From Actinomycetes bacterium (lineage in GTDB: Bacteria > Actinomycetota > Actinomycetes > Propionibacteriales > Nocardioidaceae): a stretch of DNA of 5,680 nt. The position numbers and the translations under genes were made by a program. The DNA lies in assembly GCA_029779385.1 (NCBI GenBank), contig JAKPAQ010000449.1, forward strand, positions 1 to 5,680, read 5' to 3'. The notes under the pieces were generated by a model, which saw only the letters and a program-made list of their open reading frames with translations, did not search any database and was not told the DNA's origin. Every line of letters starts with the position of its first letter. The first letter of the stretch is position 1. Shown piece by piece: positions 1 through 5,680 of this stretch.

Positions 1-610
1 TGGCGTACCCGATTCGCGCTGTCGCGAAGTGCTCGAATTGGTGGGTCTGGCTGAAGCTGCCGGCCGTAAAGTCGGTGGCTACTCGATGGGCATGCGCCAG
101 CGCCTCGGGTTAGCGTTCGCGCTGCTTGGTGACCCGGACGTGGTCATCTTGGACGAACCGGCCAATGGACTCGACCCGCAAGGCATCGTGTGGATGCGAC
201 ACCTGCTGCGGACCTTTGCCGCTGAAGGGCGCACCGTGTTGATCTCTAGTCACGTCCTCGGCGAAGTCCAGCACACCGTTGACGACGTGGTAATCATTTC
301 GCGCGGCGAACTCGTCCACGCCTCCAGCCTTGAGGGCTTACGGGCGCTCGCGCAGCCGAAGGTACTTGTTGGTGGGCCAGATGTGGCTGCACTCTCGGTC
401 TTGGTTGCTCAGCACGGTTGGACTGCCAGTGAGGTTTCGGGTGGGCTCGAAGTGCACGCAGCCACGGCCGCCGAAATCGGCGCGGCTGCTTTCGCGGCCG
501 GGGTCGAACTGCACCAACTCGCCGATGCTGGTGTCGGGCTTGAAGAGGTGTTCTTGCAGTTGACTTCCGATCCCAGCGACGCAGTTTCCAGGGGAGGTGC
601 GGCCGCATGA
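1..610 (+). CDS. ABC transporter ATP-binding protein, 5'-truncated by the window edge
   Basis: This is the C-terminal two thirds of a cytoplasmic ATPase that powers an ABC-2 type exporter. The reading frame is open from base 2, so the true start and the Walker A (P-loop) motif lie outside the window; the GTG at 29 is an internal codon. In order the sequence shows an ABC signature in the variant form YSMGMRQRL (bases 80-106), typical of the BcrA/CcmA-like drug and natural-product exporter ATPases, then Walker B VVILDEP (140-160), a D-loop NGLDP and the H-loop histidine in ISSH. After that come about 100 residues of accessory C-terminal domain. All catalytic motifs that should be visible are intact, so I see no reason to call it a pseudogene. 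Its stop overlaps the start of the permease gene (ATGA), which indicates translational coupling and a shared complex. The substrate cannot be told from the sequence; drug, lipid or peptide export are all possible. Confidence 0.95.
   Translation, partial: GVPDSRCREVLELVGLAEAAGRKVGGYSMGMRQRLGLAFALLGDPDVVILDEPANGLDPQGIVWMRHLLRTFAAEGRTVLISSHVLGEVQHTVDDVVIISRGELVHASSLEGLRALAQPKVLVGGPDVAALSVLVAQHGWTASEVSGGLEVHAATAAEIGAAAFAAGVELHQLADAGVGLEEVFLQLTSDPSDAVSRGGAAA
591..599 (+). promoter_or_regulatory. Ribosome binding site of the ABC permease gene
   Basis: GGGGAGGTG lies seven bases before the ATG at 607, inside the last codons of the ATPase gene. It is a near-ideal Shine-Dalgarno sequence and supports 607 as the start, giving the 4-base ATGA overlap with the upstream stop codon. 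Confidence 0.8.
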
Positions 611-1404
611 GTGCAGCATTTCGCGCCGAACTGCGCAAACTATTGAGCACCAAACTGTGGTGGCTGCTGGCGATCTTGATGGCCGCCTACCTAATCTTCA
701 TCGCCGCAGTGATGGCGTTGTCGGTCACGGTGACCCTGCCGGGCGAAGAGGCCACGATCATGAACGTCGGCCTCGACGAGGCGAAAATGATTTACGCGCT
801 CACCAGCCCGATCGGCTACGTGTTCCCGCTGATCATCGGCAGCCTGATTTTCACCGGCGAGTTCCGGCACAAGACCATCACCGCCTCGCTGCTCGTTGAA
901 CCAAGCCGAACCGTGTTGATGTTGGCGAAACTGGCCGTGGCCGCAGTCGTAGGTCTGATCTATGGCGTCGTCGGCACGATCTCAACGGTCGCTGGTTCGG
1001 CTCCGCTGCTGGAGTGGCGCGGAAATGGCGCCTACCTGTATTCGCGTGAGGTGCTCGTCCTGCTGGGGATGTCTGTGCTGGTGATGGTCATGTGGGCGGT
1101 GCTCGGTACCGCGGTGGGCAGCGTGCTGACGAACCAAGTTGCCGCGATCATCGTAATTTTGGCTTTCACTCAGTTCGTCGAGCCGATCGCCCGCCTCGCA
1201 CTTGGGGCCTGGCATGTGACTGAGTCGGTCGCTAAGTTCTTCCCCGGCTCGGCCGCCGACGCGGTCGTTGGTACTAGCTTCTTTTCCCAGGGTGGTTCGG
1301 CGGACCTGTTGGGCCGGCCCGCCGGCGCGGCGGTGCTGTTGGGTTACGTGCTGATCTTCGCCTTGGTCGGCCGGTTCGTGACGCTTCGCCGCGACATCGG
1401 CTGA
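607..1404 (+). CDS. ABC-2 family transporter permease
   Basis: A 265-residue integral membrane protein and the likely partner of the upstream ATPase. Two copies with two ATPase subunits would form the exporter. The short basic N-terminus (residues 1-16) is cytoplasmic, and six hydrophobic segments can be seen at about residues 18-40, 65-83, 104-128, 147-171, 177-198 and 238-258. The motif GEFRHKTI at 84-91, just after helix 2, is typical of ABC-2 permeases of the bacitracin and natural-product exporter type. The C-terminus is basic (RRD) and so probably cytoplasmic. The length is normal for this family. The start at 607 is fixed by a strong ribosome binding site and by the overlap with the ATPase stop. 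The transported compound is unknown, and no resistance or biosynthesis gene nearby points to one. Confidence 0.92.
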   Translation: MSAAFRAELRKLLSTKLWWLLAILMAAYLIFIAAVMALSVTVTLPGEEATIMNVGLDEAKMIYALTSPIGYVFPLIIGSLIFTGEFRHKTITASLLVEPSRTVLMLAKLAVAAVVGLIYGVVGTISTVAGSAPLLEWRGNGAYLYSREVLVLLGMSVLVMVMWAVLGTAVGSVLTNQVAAIIVILAFTQFVEPIARLALGAWHVTESVAKFFPGSAADAVVGTSFFSQGGSADLLGRPAGAAVLLGYVLIFALVGRFVTLRRDIG

Positions 1405-1426
1405 TAAGCCGGTACTTCCTCAGCCG
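1398..1426. terminator. Weak candidate hairpin between convergent genes
   Basis: The two convergent genes are separated by only 15 bases. CGGCTGA (1398-1404) is perfectly complementary to TCAGCCG (1420-1426), giving a seven-base stem with a 15-base loop that contains both stop codons in its arms. No T-run follows on either strand, so this is at best a weak bidirectional terminator and could be chance. Confidence 0.25.
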
Positions 1427-2235
1427 GCCAAGCGGAATCTAACTTCGCTGCCGTTGGCGTCTTTGTCTTTCGCCCAGCCTGGTTCCTTCTGACCCGACTG
1501 CCAGCGCTTGCCGTCGAAGGTCACGTCGGTTACTGCGTATTCGGCCGAGTTCGCCACGATGAACTGCGCGAGCGCCCAACCGCGGGTGTGCGTCTCTTTG
1601 CCGGAGAGTTTGATGACCTGCCAGTCTTCGGCGGTCTCGACCTTCACCTGCCCCCAAGCCTCGTTCAGCCACTTGGTCAGGTCAGCGTTGCCCGGCTCGG
1701 TGGCATCGGACACGCACGAGAAGGCCGCCTTGGAATGACCGCGCAGGGCAGACGCCAACGCCCGAGCGTCGGCCTCATGGTCGGCGTAGGCGTCAGGGAA
1801 GGCAGAACGCTGCACCTTCTGAGCGGCGACCGTGATTTCGAGGTTCTGGTAGTTGTTCACTCGGGCCAGATGGTCGTAGAACTTTCCGGTCGAATAGATC
1901 GGGTCCATGATCTGCTCGACCGTGCCCCAACCTTGGGAGGGGCGTTGCTGGAACAGGCCGATCGAGTCACGGTCGCCGTAGTCGATATTGCGGATCTTGG
2001 ACTCTTGGTAGGCGGTGGCGATCGCAATCGAAGTTGCCCGAGGCGGCAAACCGCGTTGGTGGGCCATCGCCGCCATCAGCGACGCCCACTTGGCCTGTTC
2101 GAGGTCCACCTCGACGTTGGTGTCGCCTACTTTGGCAACGCAATAGCCGCTGGGAACGAAACCGTCTTCAACGACGTTAAAAATTGCGATGACGACGACG
2201 ATTGTCGCCGCGACCGACCCGAGAATCCAGCGCAT
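1420..2235 (-). CDS. Membrane-anchored lysozyme-fold (lytic transglycosylase-like) protein
   Basis: A 271-residue protein with one N-terminal hydrophobic segment (about residues 4-22), which should act as an uncleaved anchor or signal sequence and place the rest outside the membrane. Residues 45-165 look like a lysozyme-fold domain. AYQESKIRN (75-83) carries a candidate catalytic glutamate, E78, and SIGLFQQRP (91-99) matches the conserved GLxQ element that follows it in soluble lytic transglycosylases. Cys32 and Cys174 could form a disulfide bracketing the domain. Residues 185-271 form a second region with a GWALAQFIV stretch (219-227) and a W-rich end, as in many actinobacterial relatives. 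Such proteins are often labelled 'heavy metal transporter' in databases, which nothing here supports. The gene starts two bases after the dapD stop with no clear Shine-Dalgarno sequence, suggesting translational coupling. Cleavage of peptidoglycan is inferred from the motifs; a non-catalytic binding role is possible. Confidence 0.82.
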   Translation of the reverse strand: MRWILGSVAATIVVVIAIFNVVEDGFVPSGYCVAKVGDTNVEVDLEQAKWASLMAAMAHQRGLPPRATSIAIATAYQESKIRNIDYGDRDSIGLFQQRPSQGWGTVEQIMDPIYSTGKFYDHLARVNNYQNLEITVAAQKVQRSAFPDAYADHEADARALASALRGHSKAAFSCVSDATEPGNADLTKWLNEAWGQVKVETAEDWQVIKLSGKETHTRGWALAQFIVANSAEYAVTDVTFDGKRWQSGQKEPGWAKDKDANGSEVRFRLAG

Positions 2236-2237
2236 CG

Positions 2238-3194
2238 TCAGTTCGCGTGCAAATCTGCATTCAGTTCGATACCGGTGCGGCCGCCGCGCGGGCGAGCCTG
2301 CAAGGTGCCGGTCTGCGAATCGGTGAGGAACAAGATCTGGTCGACCCCGGACAACTCCTGAGCCTTGACGACCGAACCGTCGGGCATGGTGACCTTCGAG
2401 CCGGCGGTGACATAGGTGCCGGCAGCAACCACACAGTCGTTGCCCAGGCTAATGCCGATGCCGGCGTTCGCGCCGATGAGGCAGCCTTCCCCGACGCTGA
2501 TGACTTCCTTGCCGCCGCCTGAGAGTGTGCCCATGATGGAGGCGCCGCCACCGACGTCCGAACCGTTGCCGACGACCACGCCAGCGGAGATGCGCCCTTC
2601 GACCATCGCGTTTCCGAGGGTGCCAGCGTTGAAGTTCACGAAGCCTTCGTGCATAACCGTGGTGCCTTCGGCCAAGTGGGCGCCGAGACGCACGCGGTCG
2701 GCGTCGCCGATCCGGATGCCGCTGGGTACGACGTAGTCGGTCATCCGGGGGAACTTATCGATGCTGGTCACTGAGACGGTTAGGCCGGCGGCGCGGGCTC
2801 GAGCCCGCACGTCCTCGAAACCTTCTACTGCGCACGGGCCGATCGTCGTCCAAACCACGTTCGTTAGCAGGCCAAAAATTCCGTCGAGGTTCTGGCCGTG
2901 TGGCTTGACGAGGCGGTGCGACAGCAGGTGTAGGCGCAGGTACGCGTCGTACGCGTCGGTCGGTGCGGCCGACAGATCGGCGATTTCGGTGAACACAGCG
3001 ACTGTTTCCACGCCTCGGATTGCGTCTTTTCTCGTGGCGGCGACGATCGCCTCGGGTTCGACGTTGACACTGGGTGACTTGCCCAAGGCTGGGGCCGGGT
3101 ACCAAACGTCAAGGACCGTACCGTCCTCGGTGATGGTTGCAAGGCCCCATGCGTAGGCGCCGGTGGAACTGGTCTGGGTAGCCGCGTCACTCAT
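2238..3194 (-). CDS. dapD: 2,3,4,5-tetrahydropyridine-2,6-dicarboxylate N-succinyltransferase
   Basis: This cytoplasmic enzyme transfers succinyl from succinyl-CoA to tetrahydrodipicolinate, giving N-succinyl-2-amino-6-ketopimelate, in the succinylase branch of diaminopimelate and lysine synthesis. The 318 residues match the length of M. tuberculosis DapD (about 317). Residues 1-110 form the N-terminal domain, opening with the family-typical [14 protein letters not shown] (16-29). From about 165 to 275 run the hexapeptide repeats of a left-handed beta-helix, including [15 protein letters not shown] (180-194), [13 protein letters not shown] (197-209) and [17 protein letters not shown] (212-228). 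E199 falls at the same number as the catalytic Glu199 described for the mycobacterial enzyme. The C-terminus LNADLHAN is also typical. Homologues work as trimers with active sites between subunits. The gene lies 21 bases after trmL and 2 bases before the lysozyme-fold gene. No good Shine-Dalgarno sequence precedes the ATG; a leaderless start is proposed. Confidence 0.97.
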   Translation of the reverse strand: MSDAATQTSSTGAYAWGLATITEDGTVLDVWYPAPALGKSPSVNVEPEAIVAATRKDAIRGVETVAVFTEIADLSAAPTDAYDAYLRLHLLSHRLVKPHGQNLDGIFGLLTNVVWTTIGPCAVEGFEDVRARARAAGLTVSVTSIDKFPRMTDYVVPSGIRIGDADRVRLGAHLAEGTTVMHEGFVNFNAGTLGNAMVEGRISAGVVVGNGSDVGGGASIMGTLSGGGKEVISVGEGCLIGANAGIGISLGNDCVVAAGTYVTAGSKVTMPDGSVVKAQELSGVDQILFLTDSQTGTLQARPRGGRTGIELNADLHAN

Positions 3195-3201
3195 GGGCCC
3201 A

Positions 3202-3207
3202 AGGTTA
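3202..3207 (-). promoter_or_regulatory. Candidate -10 element for a leaderless dapD transcript
   Basis: On the minus strand TAACCT (3207 down to 3202) fits the actinobacterial -10 consensus TANNNT. Seven bases separate it from the A of the dapD ATG, so transcription would begin at or within a base or two of the start codon. The lack of a Shine-Dalgarno sequence before dapD agrees with leaderless translation, which is common in actinobacteria. There is no obvious -35 box. This would be a promoter internal to the cluster, in the 21-base gap after trmL; it is an inference from the motif alone. Confidence 0.4.
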
Positions 3208-3215
3208 TCGAGGAC

Positions 3216-3683
3216 TCACACGCCGCCGGCGAAGCCATGCTGACGCCACGCCTCATACACCGCGATCGAGGCGCAGTTGGCGAGGTTCATTGAGCGCCGT
3301 GACGCGAGCATCGGCAGACGCAACTGGTCCGTGATGCGCTCGTCGGTGAGGACATCTTCGGGCAGGCCGGTCGGTTCTGGGCCGAACATGAGCACGTCGC
3401 CGGGTTCGTAGGCGACGTCGGTGTAGCGGGTGGTGGCCGCGGTGGTGAAAGCGAACACGCGCGCGGGCAGCAGGGACGCGTACGCCTGTTCGAGGGTTTC
3501 GTGGACGGTGACTACCGCGAGGTCGTGATAGTCCAGGCCGGCTCGGCGAAGTTTCGAGTCTTCGAAGTCGAACAGCGGGTCGACGATGTGCAGTTCTGAC
3601 CCGGTCGCGGCCGCGAGACGGATGGTGTTGCCGGTGTTGCCGGCGATGCGAGGCTCAAAGAACAGGATCCGGAACACGCACAC
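3216..3683 (-). CDS. trmL: tRNA (cytidine(34)-2'-O)-methyltransferase, SPOUT family
   Basis: A 155-residue SPOUT-class methyltransferase. Its E. coli relative TrmL (about 157 residues) uses S-adenosylmethionine to methylate the 2'-hydroxyl of the wobble nucleotide of two leucine tRNAs. All three family motifs are present: NTGNTIR (16-22), FGPEPTGLPED (100-110) and the C-terminal block SMNLANCASIAVYEAWRQ (131-148), which forms the trefoil knot holding the cofactor in this family. The N-terminus ILFFEPRIAGNTGN is typical of TrmL rather than of the longer TrmH/RlmB proteins. The start is uncertain: the frame begins GTG-TGC-GTG, and a weak AGG (3686-3688) is two bases from the first GTG but eight from the second at 3675-3677, so the protein may be two residues shorter. 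As first gene of the cluster it is probably transcribed from the 3684-3800 region. Its substrate tRNA in this organism is inferred from family membership. Confidence 0.93.
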   Translation of the reverse strand: MCVFRILFFEPRIAGNTGNTIRLAAATGSELHIVDPLFDFEDSKLRRAGLDYHDLAVVTVHETLEQAYASLLPARVFAFTTAATTRYTDVAYEPGDVLMFGPEPTGLPEDVLTDERITDQLRLPMLASRRSMNLANCASIAVYEAWRQHGFAGGV

Positions 3684-3800
3684 AGCCTAAGGGGTTCGTT
3701 GCCTGGCTCAAATATTGAGACGTGCGCCGGTTGACCCGAGAACGTGGCTGACTTGGGTCATGCCAACCAGGCACCCGAGTGAAGTACGGAGGTAATCGTC
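3684..3800. promoter_or_regulatory. Divergent intergenic region with the trmL promoter and that of the small unknown gene
   Basis: These 117 bases must drive transcription both ways, but I cannot place a promoter firmly. For the plus strand TTGACC (3731-3736) resembles a -35 box, yet no good -10 follows at 16-18 bases. For the minus strand CAATAT (3717 down to 3712) could be a -10 for trmL with a leader of about 20-30 bases; no clear -35 lies upstream. A 13-base inverted repeat, CTCAA-ATA-TTGAG (3707-3719), overlaps that candidate -10 and is more AT-rich than its surroundings. A small hairpin TGCC-AACCA-GGCA (3761-3773) lies in the leader of the plus-strand gene. Confidence 0.4.
3788..3793 (+). 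promoter_or_regulatory. Ribosome binding site of the 133-residue unknown protein
   Basis: GGAGGT lies seven bases before the ATG at 3801. It is the best-placed Shine-Dalgarno sequence outside the ABC operon and is the main evidence that the small frame after it is translated from this start. Confidence 0.82.
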
Positions 3801-4202
3801 ATGACTGAACAGATCCGACGCCCAGTTTCGCAACTGCGGGCCGGCGACTTGATCGCACTAGCCGACGAAGGGCCCGTCTTCGCGGTGTGTGCCATTTCCG
3901 CGCCGTTGGGCACTGGCCGCCGAGTTGAACTCGTCAATGCGCGCACTGGTGCCGACGCCCGAAGCGTTCGACTTAGCCTTCGCGAAGCAGTGATCACGGT
4001 GGCCGGCAAAGCCGGCTGGCATGTGGTTACCAACCACGCGAACGGCTCGACCGAAACCGTTATCGCGGCGTCCGGTTTCGCGATTCCGGTCGATGGGCCG
4101 TGGACGCTGGCAACGTGGCCAGCCGAGATCGACTCGATAGGTCGTCCCGGTTGGGAACAGTTGCGTCGAGGCTTGCAGGCGCCGGCGGCGAAAGCAGCCT
4201 GA
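3801..4202 (+). CDS. Small protein of unknown function
   Basis: I do not recognise this 133-residue protein. It is a real gene by its ribosome binding site, its high G/C at third codon positions and its neat fit between a promoter region and a terminator. It has no signal peptide or membrane segment, so it should be cytoplasmic, and it has a single cysteine. Residues 8-70 alternate short beta-like stretches: SQLRAGDLIALADEGPVFAV, then a glycine turn, VELVNARTGA, then VRLSLREAVITVAG. This layout (L-x-x-G-D-x-I, a central V-strand, N-x-x-T-G, a closing strand) resembles small SH3/KOW-like beta-barrels such as the first domain of elongation factor P, and small actinobacterial proteins that open with 'L-x-P-G-D'. 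That is a pattern likeness only. Residues 71-118 contain four tryptophans (73, 101, 106 and 118), and the tail is an Ala/Lys-rich helix end. It is probably transcribed alone. No function is assigned. Confidence 0.8.
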   Translation: MTEQIRRPVSQLRAGDLIALADEGPVFAVCAISAPLGTGRRVELVNARTGADARSVRLSLREAVITVAGKAGWHVVTNHANGSTETVIAASGFAIPVDGPWTLATWPAEIDSIGRPGWEQLRRGLQAPAAKAA

Positions 4203-4311
4203 CTCGGCGGGTCGCATTGGCCATGGCGTAGGAAACGGCCGCCGGTCAACCAAAACGGTGGGCCCAACCAGCAGCTGCTGGTTGGGCCCACCGTCAATTG
4301 GTGCCTGGGCC
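4203..4311. other. Convergent intergenic region
   Basis: These 109 bases separate the stop codons of the small unknown gene and katG. Apart from the long palindrome described as a terminator I see nothing: no frame with a ribosome binding site, no tRNA-like fold and no further repeat. Confidence 0.7.
4249..4302. terminator. Bidirectional intrinsic terminator: perfect 40-base palindrome between the small gene and katG
   Basis: Bases 4255-4274 and 4275-4294 are exact reverse complements, a perfect 20-base-pair inverted repeat with no spacer, centred on AGCAGCTGCT. After a small internal loop (one base on the left, three on the right) ACCAA at 4249-4253 also pairs with TTGGT at 4298-4302. On the minus strand the hairpin is followed by TTTTGGTT, a usable T-tract 18 bases beyond the katG stop, so it fits best as the katG terminator. 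On the plus strand it lies 53 bases after the small gene's stop and is followed only by CAATTGG, so it would be weaker that way. The position between convergent genes supports a terminator over an operator. Confidence 0.85.
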
Positions 4312-5680
4312 TCAGGCGAGGTCGAACCGATCTAGGTCCATGACCTTTGACCAAGCCGCAACGAAGTCGTTGACGAACTTCACCTTGGCGTCGTCGCTGG
4401 CGTAAACCTCGGCAACGGCACGCAGTTCGGAGTTCGAACCGAACACCAAATCCGCCCGCGAACCGGACCAACGGCCATCGAGCGAGACGAACTTCGTCGA
4501 ATCCGCATCGGCCGACTTCCATTGGGTGTCGTTGTCGAGCAGGTTGACGAAGTAGTCGTTGTTCAGCACGCCGGGCGTCTCGGTCAAGACACCTAGGTCA
4601 GAACCGTCATAGTTCGCGCCAAGAACTCGCAGACCGCCAACGAGCACGGTCATTTCCGGCGCCGACACGGTCAACAAGTTGGCCTTGTCGAGCAGGTTGT
4701 ACTCAGCAGGAGTCTTGCTCGCGCCGGCATAGTTTCGGAAGCCGTCGTGGCGCGGTTCGAGCCAGCTGACCGAATCCACATCGGTCTGCTCGGCCGACGC
4801 GTCAACGCGACCAACGGTCACCGGCACGGTCACCTCGACGCCACCGTCAGCAGCAGCCTTCTCAACCGCGGCCGCACCAGCGATCACGATCAAGTCCGCG
4901 ATCGAAACCGACTTTTCGTATCCGTCAGCGATTTCGGTCAGGTTCGACAGTACCTTGGCCAACTGCGTCGGATTGTTGACTTCCCAGTCCTTCTGCGGAG
5001 CCAACCGGATCCGCGCACCGTTGACGCCGCCGCGCTTGTCGCTGCCACGGAAGGTCGAAGCGGCCGCCCAAGCGGTCGAAACCAGTTCGGCAACGCTCAA
5101 GCCAGACTCCAGTACCTTCGCCTTGAGTGCGGCCACGTCAGCATCGCTGAGCGCCTCGCCCTCGGCGGCCGGCAACGGGTCCTGCCAGATGAGCGGCTCG
5201 GCCGGAACTTCGGGGCCGAGGTAGCGCGAAACCGGACCAAGGTCACGGTGAGTCAACTTGAACCATGCCCGCGCAAACGCATCGGCAAACGCGTCCAGAT
5301 CGTTCTTGAACCGCATCGAAATCTCGCGGTAGATCGGGTCCTCGCGAAGCGCGATGTCCGAGGTGAGCATGCGCGGTTCGCGCCGGCCCGTGCCGAACGC
5401 TTCGGGGACCATATCTTCGCCGCCGCCGTTGATCGGACGCCACTGGACGGCACCAGCAGGGGACTCGAACTTCTCCCACTCGTAGGCGAACAGGATGTGG
5501 AAGAACTCGTTGTCCCAGCGGGTCGGGTGGTATGTCCAAGTCACTTCGAGACCAGAACCGATCGCGTCCTCGGCCTTGCCGCTGCCGAAGCTGGACTTCC
5601 AGCCAAGACCCATCTGTTCCATCGGGGCGGCTTCGGGCTCTGGGCCGACCAGGGCCGCGTCGCCAGCGCCGTGGGTCTTG
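4312..5680 (-). CDS. katG: Catalase-peroxidase KatG, N-terminus cut by the window edge
   Basis: A haem enzyme that breaks down hydrogen peroxide as catalase and as peroxidase. The visible 455 residues begin at KTHGAG, just past the proximal haem histidine, and run to the stop. Adding 273 to the fragment number gives M. tuberculosis numbering over the part I could register: the serine at fragment 42 is Ser315, the tryptophan at 48 is Trp321, the aspartate at 108 (TSDIAL) is Asp381, partner of the proximal histidine, and the arginine at 145 (THRDLGP) is the mobile Arg418. The rest is the haem-free C-terminal domain, with [29 protein letters not shown] and [20 protein letters not shown], ending in LDRFDLA. 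The full protein should be about 730 residues. The distal Arg-Trp-His and the Met-Tyr-Trp crosslink lie outside the window. No frameshift is seen. Regulation, often by a FurA repressor gene upstream in actinobacteria, cannot be judged here. Confidence 0.97.
   Translation of the reverse strand, partial: KTHGAGDAALVGPEPEAAPMEQMGLGWKSSFGSGKAEDAIGSGLEVTWTYHPTRWDNEFFHILFAYEWEKFESPAGAVQWRPINGGGEDMVPEAFGTGRREPRMLTSDIALREDPIYREISMRFKNDLDAFADAFARAWFKLTHRDLGPVSRYLGPEVPAEPLIWQDPLPAAEGEALSDADVAALKAKVLESGLSVAELVSTAWAAASTFRGSDKRGGVNGARIRLAPQKDWEVNNPTQLAKVLSNLTEIADGYEKSVSIADLIVIAGAAAVEKAAADGGVEVTVPVTVGRVDASAEQTDVDSVSWLEPRHDGFRNYAGASKTPAEYNLLDKANLLTVSAPEMTVLVGGLRVLGANYDGSDLGVLTETPGVLNNDYFVNLLDNDTQWKSADADSTKFVSLDGRWSGSRADLVFGSNSELRAVAEVYASDDAKVKFVNDFVAAWSKVMDLDRFDLA

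Noticed and set aside
80..106. The ABC signature reads YSMGM instead of LSGGQ, which at first looks degenerate.
   Set aside because: This variant is normal for the BcrA/CcmA-like exporter ATPases, and Walker B, D-loop and H-loop are intact, so it is not a sign of an inactive protein.
294..653. A 119-codon minus-strand frame opposite the ATPase and permease junction.
   Set aside because: Very Arg/Pro-rich translation, no motif, no ribosome binding site, and fully antisense to a coupled ABC operon.
1407..1427. AGCCGG occurs twice (1407-1412 and 1422-1427) in the gap between convergent genes.
   Set aside because: A six-base repeat of G and C in GC-rich DNA is expected by chance, and the second copy lies in coding sequence.
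1588..2361. A 257-codon open frame on the plus strand opposite the lysozyme-fold gene and the end of dapD.
   Set aside because: It is antisense to two genes with clear family motifs, has no recognisable domain, and its length is explained by the scarcity of stop codons opposite high-GC coding sequence.
3731..3759. A sigma-70-like promoter for the small unknown gene based on TTGACC.
   Set aside because: The -35 match is good but nothing at 16-18 bases downstream resembles a -10, so I did not call a defined promoter.
3758..4522. A 254-codon open frame on the minus strand across the small unknown gene, the terminator and the end of katG.
   Set aside because: It runs antisense through one well-supported gene, through the 40-base palindrome and out of frame through katG. 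Its translation is rich in Arg, Ser and Pro without any motif, as expected for a shadow frame in high-GC DNA.

Overview
The window is ordinary chromosomal DNA of a high-GC Gram-positive bacterium (Actinomycetota). The reasons are the strong G/C preference at third codon positions, a DapD of the mycobacterial type that matches Mycobacterium tuberculosis DapD through its catalytic core, a KatG that aligns to M. tuberculosis KatG without indels over the stretch I could register, and a membrane-anchored lysozyme-fold protein of a kind common in actinobacteria. I cannot name a genus from the sequence alone. There are no tRNA or rRNA genes, insertion sequences, CRISPR arrays or prophage genes.

Layout. 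(1) 1-1404, plus strand: the end of an ABC transporter ATPase gene (its start lies off the left edge) overlaps by 4 bases a gene for a six-helix ABC-2 type permease. Together they encode a two-component membrane exporter. (2) 3683-1420, minus strand: a tight three-gene cluster, trmL (tRNA wobble 2'-O-methyltransferase), dapD (tetrahydrodipicolinate N-succinyltransferase) and a membrane-anchored lysozyme-fold protein. The gaps are 21 and 2 bases. The cluster converges on the ABC operon with only 15 bases between the stop codons. (3) 3684-3800: a divergent intergenic region that must hold the promoter for trmL and the one for the next gene. (4) 3801-4202, plus strand: a 133-residue protein of unknown function behind a very good ribosome binding site. 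(5) 4203-4311: a convergent intergenic region dominated by a perfect 40-base palindrome, read as a terminator shared by the small gene and katG. (6) 4312-5680, minus strand: the C-terminal 455 residues of catalase-peroxidase KatG, whose start lies off the right edge.

Functional links. DapD makes the succinylated intermediate on the route to meso-diaminopimelate and lysine. Diaminopimelate is a component of the peptidoglycan that a lysozyme-fold protein would cut, so pairing the two in one transcription unit makes biological sense, though the enzyme activity of the second is inferred. The ABC exporter, the small unknown protein and KatG show no obvious link to that pathway or to each other.

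I found no convincing new multi-gene system. The points most worth a second look are the unknown 133-residue protein, the dapD/lysozyme-fold pairing, the 40-base palindrome and a probable leaderless start for dapD.
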